From positions 362,412 to 426,411 of the forward strand of contig JANQNQ010000003.1 of NCBI GenBank assembly GCA_028279515.1: a DNA stretch of 64,000 bases, written 5' to 3'. The position numbers were made by a program, and so were the translations under genes. Shown here piece after piece: positions 29,910 to 38,820 of this stretch. This DNA is from Flavobacteriaceae bacterium (GTDB taxonomy: Bacteria; Bacteroidota; Bacteroidia; Flavobacteriales; Flavobacteriaceae). Positions within the stretch are counted from its first letter, which is position 1; the number at the start of each line of letters is the position of its first letter. Under the pieces are notes generated by a model. The model was not told the DNA's origin, did no database searches, and worked only from the letters and a program-made list of their open reading frames with translations.

Positions 29910-30316
29910 GGAAGGGCTTCCAATTTTTCTAAGATATAGTCAGGACATTTCACAGGCCGATTCTTTTTCATGTCCATAAATGCCAAAACCGTGTTTGCCT
30001 CGGCGATCACGTCGCCATTTTCAGCAAAAATTTCGTAGTCAAATTCTATTTTTATCGAAGGGATTTTTTTTAGTGTAGTCTTAATTGTTAACAGGTCATC
30101 ATAGCGTGCTGATTTCTTGTAACTAATTGTTAAGGATATAACTGGAAGCATCACACCGCTTTCTTCCATATCTCGATATGACACCCCGAATTGGCGTAGC
30201 CATTCAACCCTTCCAATCTCTAGGAATTGCGGGTAGTTGCCGTGATAGACAACACCCATCTGGTCAGTTTCTCCGTAACGTACTCTTACTTTAGACTCGG
30301 CAAATCTCTTACCCAT
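29903..30316 (-). CDS. Acyl-CoA thioesterase, YbgC/FadM type
   Basis: 137 residues. Single hot-dog domain. The 4-hydroxybenzoyl-CoA thioesterase motif is RYGETDQMGVVYHGNYPQFLEIGR, with the active-site Asp in ETDQMG. The lone domain hydrolyses acyl-CoA; chain preference cannot be read off. It is transcribed opposite to the YigZ gene and overlaps it by 7 bases at the stops. dnaA is divergent upstream. Confidence 0.92.
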   Translation of the reverse strand: MGKRFAESKVRVRYGETDQMGVVYHGNYPQFLEIGRVEWLRQFGVSYRDMEESGVMLPVISLTISYKKSARYDDLLTIKTTLKKIPSIKIEFDYEIFAENGDVIAEANTVLAFMDMKKNRPVKCPDYILEKLEALPY

Positions 30317-30512
30317 TGAGACAGAATGGATTGTTAAATTAAAGTAAACTTAATGTTATTCATATTCCGAAAAAAAAACTAGAAATTCAATAGTCAATTC
30401 ATTTTTTTTTTACATTTTTTGTTCACATATTTGTTCTGCCAAGAAACGATCAGAATAATAACACATTCTGGACTCGTAGACCTAACTAAAACATAAAAAT
30501 TTTTTTATAAGA

Positions 30513-31940
30513 ATGGATGTAACTGCGCAATCGGTATGGGAGAATTGTCTGTCTTTTATAAAGGATAACATACAACCACAAGCGTTCAAAACGTGGTTTG
30601 AACCCATCAAAGCGATTAAACTTACCGATAATGCGTTGAGCATTCAAGTTCCCAGTAAATTCTTTTATGAGTGGTTAGAAGAGCACTACGTCAAACTTCT
30701 TAAAGTTGCATTGACGAAAGAGCTTGGCGAAAATGCTCGCCTAGTGTACATCATCAAGATGGAAAACACCTATGGCAACAAACAACCCTTCACAGAAAAG
30801 ATACCTAGCGCCAACAGAGGTCAGGTAAAATCTCAAGAAGTAGATGTCCCAATTAAGAATAAGAACCCTGAACTGAAGAACCCGTTCGTGATTCCTGGCA
30901 TCCGCAATGTGAAGATCGAATCACAGCTGAATCCTAGCTATAACTTTGAAAATTTTCTCGAAGGAGATTCAAATAGATTGGCCCGCTCTGCCGGATTGGC
31001 CGTTGCCAACAAGCCGGGAGGAACCTCTTTCAACCCATTATTGATATTTGGTGGAGTTGGACTCGGAAAGACACACTTGGCACATGCCATCGGTGTCGAG
31101 ATAAAAGACAAGTATCCAGAAAAGACCGTTCTCTATATTTCTGCGGAAAAATTCACGCAACAATACATCGAATCGGTAAAGAAGAATACGCGTAACGATT
31201 TTATACATTTCTATCAGATCATCGATGTGTTGATCATTGATGATGTTCAATTCTTCTCTGGAAAGGCCGGAACACAAGATGTATTCTTCCATATCTTCAA
31301 CCATCTGCATCAAAACGGAAAGCAAGTGATCCTTACTTCTGATAAAGCACCTGTTGATATGCAAGATATCGAGCAACGCTTGTTGTCAAGATTCAAATGG
31401 GGATTATCTGCCGAATTGCAGCAACCCGATTTCGAGACACGTGTTTCTATCTTGAAGAACAAATTGTATCGTGACGGTGTCGACATGCCAGAAGATATCG
31501 TTGAATACGTTGCCAAAAATATCAAGACGAATGTTCGCGAATTAGAAGGTGCCATTATTTCATTGATCGCACAATCTTCTTTCAACAAGCGAGAAGTCAC
31601 CTTGGATCTTGCCAAGCAAGTGGTAGAAAAGTTTGTGAAGAATACGAAACGTGAAGTTTCTATCGACTATATCCAGAAGGTAGTTTCAGATTATTTTCAA
31701 ATGGACGTTTCTACCCTTCAATCGAAAACAAGAAAACGTCACATTGTGCAAGCCAGACAACTGGCCATGTTCTTTGCGAAGAAATTCACAAAGGCTTCGC
31801 TTGCAAGTATTGGCTCGCAGATCGGAAAAAGAGACCATGCAACCGTACTTCATGCTTGCAAAACTGTTGACAACCTTTCTTCAACAGACAAGCAGTTCAG
31901 AAAATACGTTGAAGACCTTACCAAAAAGCTTTCTCTCTAA
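30513..31940 (+). CDS. dnaA: Chromosomal replication initiator DnaA
   Basis: 475 residues. Domain I (about 1-90; VWENCLSFIKDNIQPQAFKTWF), a short linker, an AAA+ domain with Walker A GGVGLGKT at 180-187 and Walker B (IIDVLIIDDVQFF), and the DNA-binding domain IV with signature GKRDHATVLHACKTV near the end. All parts are full length. The 196-base upstream gap is AT rich and holds only weak DnaA-box-like words (TTGTTCACA), so it is not clearly the origin. A low-molecular-weight phosphatase gene follows after 2 bases. Confidence 0.97.
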   Translation: MDVTAQSVWENCLSFIKDNIQPQAFKTWFEPIKAIKLTDNALSIQVPSKFFYEWLEEHYVKLLKVALTKELGENARLVYIIKMENTYGNKQPFTEKIPSANRGQVKSQEVDVPIKNKNPELKNPFVIPGIRNVKIESQLNPSYNFENFLEGDSNRLARSAGLAVANKPGGTSFNPLLIFGGVGLGKTHLAHAIGVEIKDKYPEKTVLYISAEKFTQQYIESVKKNTRNDFIHFYQIIDVLIIDDVQFFSGKAGTQDVFFHIFNHLHQNGKQVILTSDKAPVDMQDIEQRLLSRFKWGLSAELQQPDFETRVSILKNKLYRDGVDMPEDIVEYVAKNIKTNVRELEGAIISLIAQSSFNKREVTLDLAKQVVEKFVKNTKREVSIDYIQKVVSDYFQMDVSTLQSKTRKRHIVQARQLAMFFAKKFTKASLASIGSQIGKRDHATVLHACKTVDNLSSTDKQFRKYVEDLTKKLSL

Positions 31941-31942
31941 GT

Positions 31943-32413
31943 ATGTCTCAGAAAACCAGCATCTTAATGGTTTGTCTTGGCAATATTTGCCGCTCTCCAT
32001 TGGCTGAGGGGATCCTAAAATCTAAATTAGACGCTTCTAACTTCTTTGTAGACTCTGCTGGTACTGCAGGATACCACGTAGGCGACCTACCCGATCGACG
32101 CTCTATTCAAGTAGCTAAGACACATGGATTAGACATTACCAATCAACGTTGCAGAAAGTTCTCTCCGAACGATTTTAAAATGTTCGATCATATTTTCGTG
32201 ATGGACAATAGCAACTATCGCGATGTATTGGCTGAAGCCAATAGCGAAGAAGAACGTCAAAAAGTGGATCTTATTCTCAATCAGATCTTCCCTGGAGAAA
32301 ATGTCGATGTTCCCGATCCATATTATGGCGGAGACCATGGCTTTGAAAGTGTCTATCAAATGTTAGATGAAGCCTGCGAAGCTCTTTCAAAAAAGCTCTC
32401 AGAAAAACTTTAA
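31943..32413 (+). CDS. Low-molecular-weight protein-tyrosine phosphatase
   Basis: 156 residues. The P-loop C-x5-R is VCLGNICRSPLAEG with nucleophile C11 and R17. The general acid Asp is in DVPDPYYGGD. It would remove phosphate from tyrosine in cytoplasmic proteins; in bacteria such enzymes often act with tyrosine kinases in polysaccharide export, but no such kinase is in this window. The start is 2 bases after dnaA, so the two are co-transcribed. Confidence 0.94.
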   Translation: MSQKTSILMVCLGNICRSPLAEGILKSKLDASNFFVDSAGTAGYHVGDLPDRRSIQVAKTHGLDITNQRCRKFSPNDFKMFDHIFVMDNSNYRDVLAEANSEEERQKVDLILNQIFPGENVDVPDPYYGGDHGFESVYQMLDEACEALSKKLSEKL

Positions 32414-32495
32414 CACACTCAAAATAAGCAAAATACATCCAGAAGGGGTCGTTTTTACGTACCTTTAATGAACTAATACCTTAATCATTAAAGCA

Positions 32496-33893
32496 ATGAA
32501 ACCCCTATTTCCCCTACTCTGCTGGGTACTATTCCCTGTACTCCTATTTTCACAAAGTGTAACCATTCAATCATTTGCCACCGGCTTCAGTAGTCCTGTA
32601 GACATTCAACATGCTGGTGATGACCGACTGTTTATAGTTGAACGTGGCGGCTTTATACGCGTCCTAAATGCAGACGGAACGACCAACACAACACCTTTCT
32701 TAGACATCGACTCTCAAGTGCTTAGCGGCGGAGAACGCGGACTCCTCGGACTCGCTTTCCACCCCAATTATACGACCAACGGATATTTCTATGTCTATTA
32801 TACAAACAATAGCGGAGACAGTACGCTGTCAAGATTCACAGCAAATCCACCTAACAGTAATACGGTGAATGCTAACACCGAACAAATACTGCTCACCTTT
32901 GACCAGCCCTTTTCGAATCATAACGGAGGCGCCATTGCCTTTAGCCCAATAGACGGCTACTTGTACATTGGTTCTGGTGATGGAGGCAGTTTTAATGACC
33001 CTGGAAACCGCGCGCAAAACACGAGCTTACTTCTTGGAAAGATCTTAAGAATCGACGTAGACTCAGGAACTCCGTATGGCATTCCTTCAGACAATCCTTT
33101 TGCAGCCGTTGGAAATCTAGGCGCCGATGAAATATGGGCCTACGGACTACGTAATCCGTGGCGTATTTCTTTTGATCGCAGCAACGGAGATCTTTGGATC
33201 GGTGATGTGGGGCAGGATGACTGGGAAGAAATCGACCGGATCACTCCTTCACAAAGCGGAAACTCACTCAACCTAGGCTGGCGATGCTATGAAGGAAACA
33301 ATGCCTTCAACACCTCAGGCTGCCCCCCAGCAAGTACTATGGTCTTTCCTGTGGCCGAATATGCCATCTCCGGAAATCCGCGCTGCTCGATCACCGGTGG
33401 CTATCGATATCGAGGCAACGACTACCCAAATTTTCAAGGATTGTATTTCTTTGCTGATTATTGCAGTGATGAAATTGGTACGCTCACCCAAAATGGCAGT
33501 TCATGGGATGTAGACTATTTCGGCCCCTTTAGCGGAAACGGTTTCTCTACTTTTGGAGAAGATGTCAACGGAGAACTCTACATAGCAGGACTGGATTCAG
33601 GCACTGTTTACAAGGTAATGGACCCTACTCTTAGCGCCGAAGAATTTGACAACATGCAAGCGCAGATCTATCCAAATCCAACAACGAGTATCATCAATGT
33701 GAAATTTGCGAATGGCACTCATCAAATTAGCGAGGTTCGTTTATTTGATATCTTCGGAAAGTTAGTCGCCACGCCTGTAGCTTCAGAAGACGCCAATGAA
33801 ATCCTGCTACGAACGGTTGAAAGCGGACTCTACATTCTAGAACTAACGACCAGCGATCAAAAAAGATTTTACAACAAGTTAATAGTAAAATAG
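32496..33893 (+). CDS. Secreted PQQ-dependent sugar dehydrogenase-like protein with T9SS sorting domain
   Basis: 465 residues. The signal peptide (to about residue 20) is followed by a six-bladed GSDH-type propeller (about 25-375; IVERGGFIRVLNADG, RGLLGLAFHPNY, HNGGAIAFSP, GDGGSFNDPGNRAQN, EIWAYGLRNPWRISFD). These are the glucose/sorbosone dehydrogenase signatures that bind PQQ and calcium. A T9SS type A sorting domain closes it (about 385-465; AQIYPNPTTSIINV). It would oxidise aldose sugars at the cell surface. The donor/acceptor partner is not evident. Confidence 0.9.
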   Translation: MKPLFPLLCWVLFPVLLFSQSVTIQSFATGFSSPVDIQHAGDDRLFIVERGGFIRVLNADGTTNTTPFLDIDSQVLSGGERGLLGLAFHPNYTTNGYFYVYYTNNSGDSTLSRFTANPPNSNTVNANTEQILLTFDQPFSNHNGGAIAFSPIDGYLYIGSGDGGSFNDPGNRAQNTSLLLGKILRIDVDSGTPYGIPSDNPFAAVGNLGADEIWAYGLRNPWRISFDRSNGDLWIGDVGQDDWEEIDRITPSQSGNSLNLGWRCYEGNNAFNTSGCPPASTMVFPVAEYAISGNPRCSITGGYRYRGNDYPNFQGLYFFADYCSDEIGTLTQNGSSWDVDYFGPFSGNGFSTFGEDVNGELYIAGLDSGTVYKVMDPTLSAEEFDNMQAQIYPNPTTSIINVKFANGTHQISEVRLFDIFGKLVATPVASEDANEILLRTVESGLYILELTTSDQKRFYNKLIVK

Positions 33894-33918
33894 ATTTCTT
33901 TGTAGTAAATTCGATACC

Positions 33919-34647
33919 ATGTCTACAGAGAACTCCCCAAACTTTGGAAAGCTATATTTGATTCCCACCAGGCTTGGATTCAATCCGCCATTAGAAGTGC
34001 TCCCCATCTCCATCAAGAAGGTAATTGAAGCCATCAACCACTATATCATGGAGAATGAAAAAGTGGGCAGACGTTTCATCAAGGACATTAGCCCGGGAAA
34101 ACAACAACCATCGTTGAAAATCAACCTACTCAATAAGTTCACTGACCCAACAGAGCTGGCTTCTTTTTTAGATCCGTGTCTAGAAGGTCATAATATGGGA
34201 CTGCTGTCAGATGCCGGATGCCCAGGAATCGCCGACCCAGGTGCCGAAGTAGTGAATTTGGCTCATCAGAAGGGCATTCGTGTAGTTCCCTTGGTAGGCC
34301 CTTCGTCTATTTTAATGGCCATGATGAGCTCTGGAATGAATGGTCAAAGCTTCACCTTTAACGGATACCTTCCTATTGACAAAGGAGATCGAAAAAAAGA
34401 GATCAAGCACTTAGAAAGCCTTTCCTTTAAAAAAAATCAATCACAACTTTTTATAGAAACACCCTATCGCAACGACAAGCTCCTTGCGGACCTGGTATCC
34501 ATTCTGGACCCCTCTACAAAACTCTGCGTGGCATGTGATATAACGCTGCCTACAGAATACATAAAAACGCAAACAGTAGCACAATGGAAGAAAACACAAG
34601 TAGACCTACACAAACGGCCTACGATCTTCATTTTGCACAAGTCATAA
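33919..34647 (+). CDS. RsmI-like SAM-dependent methyltransferase (second copy type)
   Basis: 242 residues. Tetrapyrrole-methylase fold: GKLYLIPTRLGFNPPLEVLP at the start, GLLSDAGCPGIADPGAEVV in the middle and FIETPYRNDKLLADLV later. This matches the RsmI (16S rRNA C1402 2'-O-methyltransferase) superfamily. Flavobacteria usually carry a canonical RsmI plus this divergent relative, so the rRNA target is likely but not proven. It begins 25 bases after the GSDH gene and ends at a bidirectional terminator. Confidence 0.85.
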   Translation: MSTENSPNFGKLYLIPTRLGFNPPLEVLPISIKKVIEAINHYIMENEKVGRRFIKDISPGKQQPSLKINLLNKFTDPTELASFLDPCLEGHNMGLLSDAGCPGIADPGAEVVNLAHQKGIRVVPLVGPSSILMAMMSSGMNGQSFTFNGYLPIDKGDRKKEIKHLESLSFKKNQSQLFIETPYRNDKLLADLVSILDPSTKLCVACDITLPTEYIKTQTVAQWKKTQVDLHKRPTIFILHKS

Positions 34648-34651
34648 AATA

Positions 34652-34685
34652 AAAAAGGCCGCTTTCGTACGAAAGCGTCCTTTTT
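34652..34685. terminator. Bidirectional terminator
   Basis: Stem AAAAAGG-CGCTTTC / GAAAGCG-CCTTTTT with a GTAC loop. It ends the plus-strand methyltransferase gene and the minus-strand lysozyme-like gene. Confidence 0.85.
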
Positions 34686-34701
34686 CCCAACTTAACTTTA
34701 A

Positions 34702-35328
34702 CTAAACTTTAGCTTTCTTATTAGGCACGATACAAGAAGTATCATAGCCAGAAAACTTTTTCATATAATTCTTAATAGAGGTTCCAAATGCGTCTTGGAA
34801 ACCAAATTTACCAGCACTTCTCAGGTACTTTTTCACATTACCAGGTCCTGCCAAATGCGCGGCAGCTAAAATACCTGACTCAGTTACAAGTACACCGTTG
34901 AAATTTCTACCAACATAACGTTTGATATCTTTTCTCAATACCCATTTGTTGCGCGATAAATTCGCGATGATCGCTTTCTCTTGTAATGCAGGAGAATACA
35001 AAAATCCGTTTGGATTATATACTCCGATCAAGGCAAGCGTACCTTTTCCAAACTGGTACTTACCAAGGTAACCAAAGTCATTGACGGTAAAATAGTTTCC
35101 ACCAGATTCTTTAAAGGCCAATGCCTCTTTAAATCCTACAAACGAATCTTCGGTAAAAAGAATGTTTGTCGGCGTTTTCACTTCTAGCTCTAATGGAACT
35201 GTTGTCAAAAGTGCTTCTTTAACTTCAAAATTTTGAGGAACGTTGGTTTTTTTTGTCGAAGTAAAACCTAAACTTACTGCTACTAAAAGGGGCGATAAAA
35301 TCAAAAATCTTATTGCTCTTTTTGTCAT
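34702..35328 (-). CDS. Secreted lysozyme/transglycosylase-like protein
   Basis: 208 residues with a signal peptide (MTKRAIRFLILSPLLVAVSLGF). The domain from about 65 has FKEALAFKESGGNYFTVNDFGYLGKYQFGKGTL, a lysozyme-like SLT pattern in which the glutamate in KESGGNY is the probable catalytic acid. AAAHLAGPGNVKKYLRS is the matching late helix. The short length leaves a catalytic domain only. It probably cleaves peptidoglycan; the exact bond is inferred from fold. Confidence 0.72.
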   Translation of the reverse strand: MTKRAIRFLILSPLLVAVSLGFTSTKKTNVPQNFEVKEALLTTVPLELEVKTPTNILFTEDSFVGFKEALAFKESGGNYFTVNDFGYLGKYQFGKGTLALIGVYNPNGFLYSPALQEKAIIANLSRNKWVLRKDIKRYVGRNFNGVLVTESGILAAAHLAGPGNVKKYLRSAGKFGFQDAFGTSIKNYMKKFSGYDTSCIVPNKKAKV

Positions 35329-35437
35329 ATAAAAGGGTTTCTTTAAGCCTCACATTCTACGAGTAGAAATGCTTAAAATTTCAGCGTGCAAATTTACAAA
35401 CTTTTTTTAAACCACACAATATGATCGTTAAAGTGTT

Positions 35438-36340
35438 CTAAAAATAGATCGAATGGAACAAAACATCACCATTTGTGGTGATTTCCAAGGCCGGAGCAGG
35501 CACCTTGATGAAGTTGATCACCTCGAAAAGGGTTTGTAGGAATTTAGAGTCAGTTTTGATTTTCGTCAAATCGACGTCAAGACTCAGATAAAATTGACGA
35601 TAACGTTTTCGTGAATCAGGGAAAAGTTCTTGTTGTCTTTGGGGTGTTCCAGCCAACATTCCTTCGCCCCCATAGCCTACGGCCACATTGAGCCATTTAG
35701 GTAGCTTCGATCGCTTAAAGAACGAATGCAAGTTGGCACTTAGCCAATAGGTTTGTCCGTTGTAATCTTTTAACGCCTCTTGCAGTAGTCCTTCACCAAG
35801 TTTATCAGGATTTTGAGCTGCATACCTGGTTTCATGAAAAGAATACTTCAATTTGATTCGCTGTTCTTTCCAGAGTACCTCTTGTCCGACATACAAACCA
35901 GTACCCAATGCATTGGCTGCCATATCACCCCAAGACGCCCCCCACTCTGCCGAAAAACCATCCATGACCTCTACGGCCGTCAAGAATCCTAATCCTAGTG
36001 TGGCGCCGTAAAGTAGCTGATCCTCTTCCGACACACCCGCCCAGCGTAAAGTCTTGGCCCCGAGGTTACCAACATAATAAGAAGTAAGCACGTGTCCTGC
36101 CTTATCAAGTTGGAGCCATTCATCATTATCATTTATAAAGCGGAAAGAAGAGCGCGGAAAATCAGCATACCACAAACGATCCAAGCCTACCAGTGCGGTT
36201 GTGGCCAAGCTGGCTTCGGTAATCACAACGAAGTTTCTTCTAGGTTTGTGCAATGAATCTGACGCCTGAAAGAATTCAGGAGGGGTCAATTGACCAAAGG
36301 CCATTGAACACATCAAAAAACAAAGCAGAAAGCCTCTCAT
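35438..36340 (-). CDS. DUF2279 family secreted protein
   Basis: 300 residues, signal peptide at 1-16. Contains WLQLDKAGHVLTSYYVG and AEWGASWGDMAANALGTG, the pattern of the DUF2279 family found in Bacteroidota. The histidine/aspartate positions resemble VanZ- or lipid-type membrane proteins but no activity is known. The gene starts directly after the mltG stop, so it is the last member of the dapF-GNAT-mltG operon. Confidence 0.78.
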   Translation of the reverse strand: MRGFLLCFLMCSMAFGQLTPPEFFQASDSLHKPRRNFVVITEASLATTALVGLDRLWYADFPRSSFRFINDNDEWLQLDKAGHVLTSYYVGNLGAKTLRWAGVSEEDQLLYGATLGLGFLTAVEVMDGFSAEWGASWGDMAANALGTGLYVGQEVLWKEQRIKLKYSFHETRYAAQNPDKLGEGLLQEALKDYNGQTYWLSANLHSFFKRSKLPKWLNVAVGYGGEGMLAGTPQRQQELFPDSRKRYRQFYLSLDVDLTKIKTDSKFLQTLFEVINFIKVPAPALEITTNGDVLFHSIYF

Positions 36341-37384
36341 CTATCGGAAGATTTTCTTCTTGTCGATCCAACGTTTGTATTCCTGTTTGTTTCGGTTGTG
36401 TTGCGCCAAGGTCTTAGCAAACTTATGGTAACCAAAACGCTGTACATCAGCTACGAAATAAAGATAGTCGTGCTTTTCTGCATTTAGAACAGCATCAATA
36501 GCCGAGATATCGGGCATTGCAATCGGTCCTGGAGGCAGTCCTTTATATAAATAGGTGTTATAAGGTGAGTCAATCTTTAGGTCTTTGTACAGCACCCTTT
36601 TGATCTCTTTGTCAAAATCACCCGCCTTTTCACGAATGGTGTAGATCACCGTAGGGTCTGCCTGTAACGGGATTCCCCTTTGAATTCTATTCAAATACAC
36701 GCCAGCAACCCGCGGGCGCTCTTCTACTTTTGCTGTTTCTTTATGTACAATCGAAGCCAATGTAATGACCTCTTCTTCATTGAGCCCAAGTGCCTTTGCC
36801 TTCTCGAGACGCGATTCGTTCCAGAAGCGATCACTCTCTTCCAACATTCGATCTCTAAACTTTTCGGCTGACGTGTTCCAGAAGAGTTCGTAACTGTTAG
36901 GAATGAAGATACTGAGCATAGTAGCCTTACTCAAATCATTGTCCTTCATAAAATCAGTATCCTGAAATGCCTCTGCCAACGCAGTACTATCAGCTTCGAT
37001 CTGCGTAGCGATTCTTCCGGCTAATTTGGGAAGTGTTTCTTGATTATTGAAAGAAAGACGAATAGGAATATTGTTCACGCGCAACGTATTGATCATATCG
37101 TTGCTGTTCATTTCCTTCCTTATCGCGTATTTTCCGCCTTTAACATTTTTGTCGTATCCTTTTTTCTTTGCGGTCGTCACAAAATGATCGACATTCTTCA
37201 ACAAAGGGGTCAACTGCCCAACAACATCGTCAAAACTCGCTTCAGAAGGGATTAAAATATAGGCTTCCTTGTTGTTGAAATTGGTGTTCGGAGAAAAGAA
37301 CACATCGTAAAATCGATAGACGAACAATCCTCCCACAACAACGCCAAGAAGCGCAACTGCTACTAATATCTTTCGTATGTACAT
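36341..37384 (-). CDS. mltG: Endolytic murein transglycosylase MltG
   Basis: 347 residues. An N-terminal membrane helix (about 6-26) carries an extracytoplasmic YceG domain. The family signature LASIVHKETAKVEERPRVAGVYLNR is present with its catalytic glutamate in HKE, followed by GIPLQADPTVIYTI and PYNTYLYKGLPPGPIAMP. MltG cleaves nascent glycan strands and helps set strand length during wall synthesis. It overlaps the upstream GNAT gene by one base (TGATG), so translation is coupled. Confidence 0.95.
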   Translation of the reverse strand: MYIRKILVAVALLGVVVGGLFVYRFYDVFFSPNTNFNNKEAYILIPSEASFDDVVGQLTPLLKNVDHFVTTAKKKGYDKNVKGGKYAIRKEMNSNDMINTLRVNNIPIRLSFNNQETLPKLAGRIATQIEADSTALAEAFQDTDFMKDNDLSKATMLSIFIPNSYELFWNTSAEKFRDRMLEESDRFWNESRLEKAKALGLNEEEVITLASIVHKETAKVEERPRVAGVYLNRIQRGIPLQADPTVIYTIREKAGDFDKEIKRVLYKDLKIDSPYNTYLYKGLPPGPIAMPDISAIDAVLNAEKHDYLYFVADVQRFGYHKFAKTLAQHNRNKQEYKRWIDKKKIFR

Positions 37385-37914
37385 CAGGTATCTTTATTTA
37401 TTTTTTGAAATAGCAATTCATCCTTAAAACTTCCCATTTGAAAGTTCCAATCTTTTTTCACTCCTACTTTTTCAAATCCCAACTTACCAAAGAGTTTAAT
37501 GCTACCGGTATTATCTGAGGCAATGTTAGCATATAATTGGTGTAGGTTCAACCGTTTAAAGCTATAGTTGCAAAGCAATTGCAAGGCTTCTGCCCCATAA
37601 CCTTTATTGCGGTGTTTATCTTGTTCGATAAGAATCCCAACTCCGGCTCTCATATTGCGGGCGTCAAAATCAAATAAGTCAATAAGCCCTATGGATTCTT
37701 CCCCAGGACCTTCGATAACCAAACGAAGTTGTTTTACTTCAAAGATATCTTTGTGTGCGTTTTCAAGGTATCTTTTTATGACGAATTTTGAATAGGGTGT
37801 TTGTGTGGCGCTCAACTCCCAAATGGTTTCATCGTTTTCAATGCGATGAATAAAATTCAGATCTTCAGGCTCTAATGCACGCAACCGTATATGTTCACCA
37901 ACCAATGTTACCAT
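37384..37914 (-). CDS. GNAT acetyltransferase (RimJ/RimL type)
   Basis: 176 residues. The RimJ/RimL layout is visible: IRLRALEPEDLNFIHRIEND at the start, the acetyl-CoA loop QDKHRNKGYGAEALQLL, then LNLHQLYANIASDNTGSIKLFGKLGF at the end. It resembles the spermidine/ribosomal-protein acetyltransferase branch, but the target is unknown. The gene lies between dapF (7-base overlap) and mltG (1-base overlap). Confidence 0.9.
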   Translation of the reverse strand: MVTLVGEHIRLRALEPEDLNFIHRIENDETIWELSATQTPYSKFVIKRYLENAHKDIFEVKQLRLVIEGPGEESIGLIDLFDFDARNMRAGVGILIEQDKHRNKGYGAEALQLLCNYSFKRLNLHQLYANIASDNTGSIKLFGKLGFEKVGVKKDWNFQMGSFKDELLFQKINKDT

Positions 37915-38687
37915 GACAACTCTCCTTTAAAGACCTGCATCGCGGGACCTTTTAAGCACACATTTTTGTATCCGTCTCCATTCTTTTCAAAAGAAACCGA
38001 CAAAGGGCCGCCTTGCGTTATTAGGGTTACTTCGGTATTTTGAGTTTCCCCCAAATGATGCATGGCCAGCGCTACTGCTGTAACGCCCGTTCCGCAAGAA
38101 AGCGTTTCGTCTTCTACACCACGTTCGTAGGTGCGAACTCTAAAGGTCTCGTCGTTTACCCTTTGAACGAAGTTGACATTGCTCCCAGCTTCAAAATACG
38201 GAGCTCCGTAACGGATTCGACTTCCTTCCGACTTAATATCTAAGGTATCTAAGGCTTCTTCGAATTGCACATGATGTGGTGACCCAGTATCCAGGAAAAC
38301 ATGCGCCTTAAAATCTTCAATCGTTGAAACATCGGTCATTTGCAAGCTAACTTCATGTCCTTCGATCGTGGCATGATGCACTCCGTCTATGGCTACAAAT
38401 GTAGTTTCCGCTTTAATAATTCCTAAGAAATGAGCGAAAGCCACAATACAACGGCCCCCGTTTCCGCACATAGAACTTTGATTTCCGTCAGAATTAAAAT
38501 ACACCATCTTGAAATCGTGGACCTCGTCGTTCTGCAACAAGATCAATCCGTCTGCACCGATACCAAAACGACGGTCACAAAGCTTGTGAATCAAATTGGT
38601 ATCATTTTTGGGAAATGTTTTGTCGCGATCATCGACCAATATAAAGTCGTTTCCGGTTCCTTGGTATTTGTAAAATGATACGTTCAT
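37908..38687 (-). CDS. dapF: Diaminopimelate epimerase
   Basis: 259 residues. Interconverts LL- and meso-diaminopimelate for peptidoglycan and lysine. The two catalytic cysteines are C74 (SMCGNGGRC) and C198 (SCGTGVTA), in the usual two-fold domains. The frame can be extended 16 codons upstream, but a -7 element at 38710-38717 places the transcript start downstream of that, and MNVSFYKYQGTGNDF is the family start. First gene of the wall operon with mltG. Confidence 0.95.
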   Translation of the reverse strand: MNVSFYKYQGTGNDFILVDDRDKTFPKNDTNLIHKLCDRRFGIGADGLILLQNDEVHDFKMVYFNSDGNQSSMCGNGGRCIVAFAHFLGIIKAETTFVAIDGVHHATIEGHEVSLQMTDVSTIEDFKAHVFLDTGSPHHVQFEEALDTLDIKSEGSRIRYGAPYFEAGSNVNFVQRVNDETFRVRTYERGVEDETLSCGTGVTAVALAMHHLGETQNTEVTLITQGGPLSVSFEKNGDGYKNVCLKGPAMQVFKGELSW

Positions 38688-38709
38688 TCTTCTTAAAAAA
38701 ATAGGAAAA

Positions 38710-38717
38710 CAAATGTA
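38710..38717 (-). promoter_or_regulatory. -7 promoter element for dapF
   Basis: The minus strand reads TACATTTG, an exact TAnnTTTG match, 22 bases upstream of the dapF ATG. A TTG lies 15 bases further upstream, a little closer than usual. It sets the dapF start. Confidence 0.55.
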
Positions 38718-38820
38718 CAAATATTTTGAGAGCAATCGCGCTGTTAAAGTGTCGTTAAAGTTGAAATCGCGTTATAATAAAAAAGTAATTTTAAGTGTTA
38801 AATCGAAGAACTAAAACCCA

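Noticed and set aside
30317..30512. Replication origin upstream of dnaA
   Set aside because: AT rich, but no cluster of TTATCCACA-type boxes; only isolated near-matches such as TTGTTCACA. GC skew could not be computed here.
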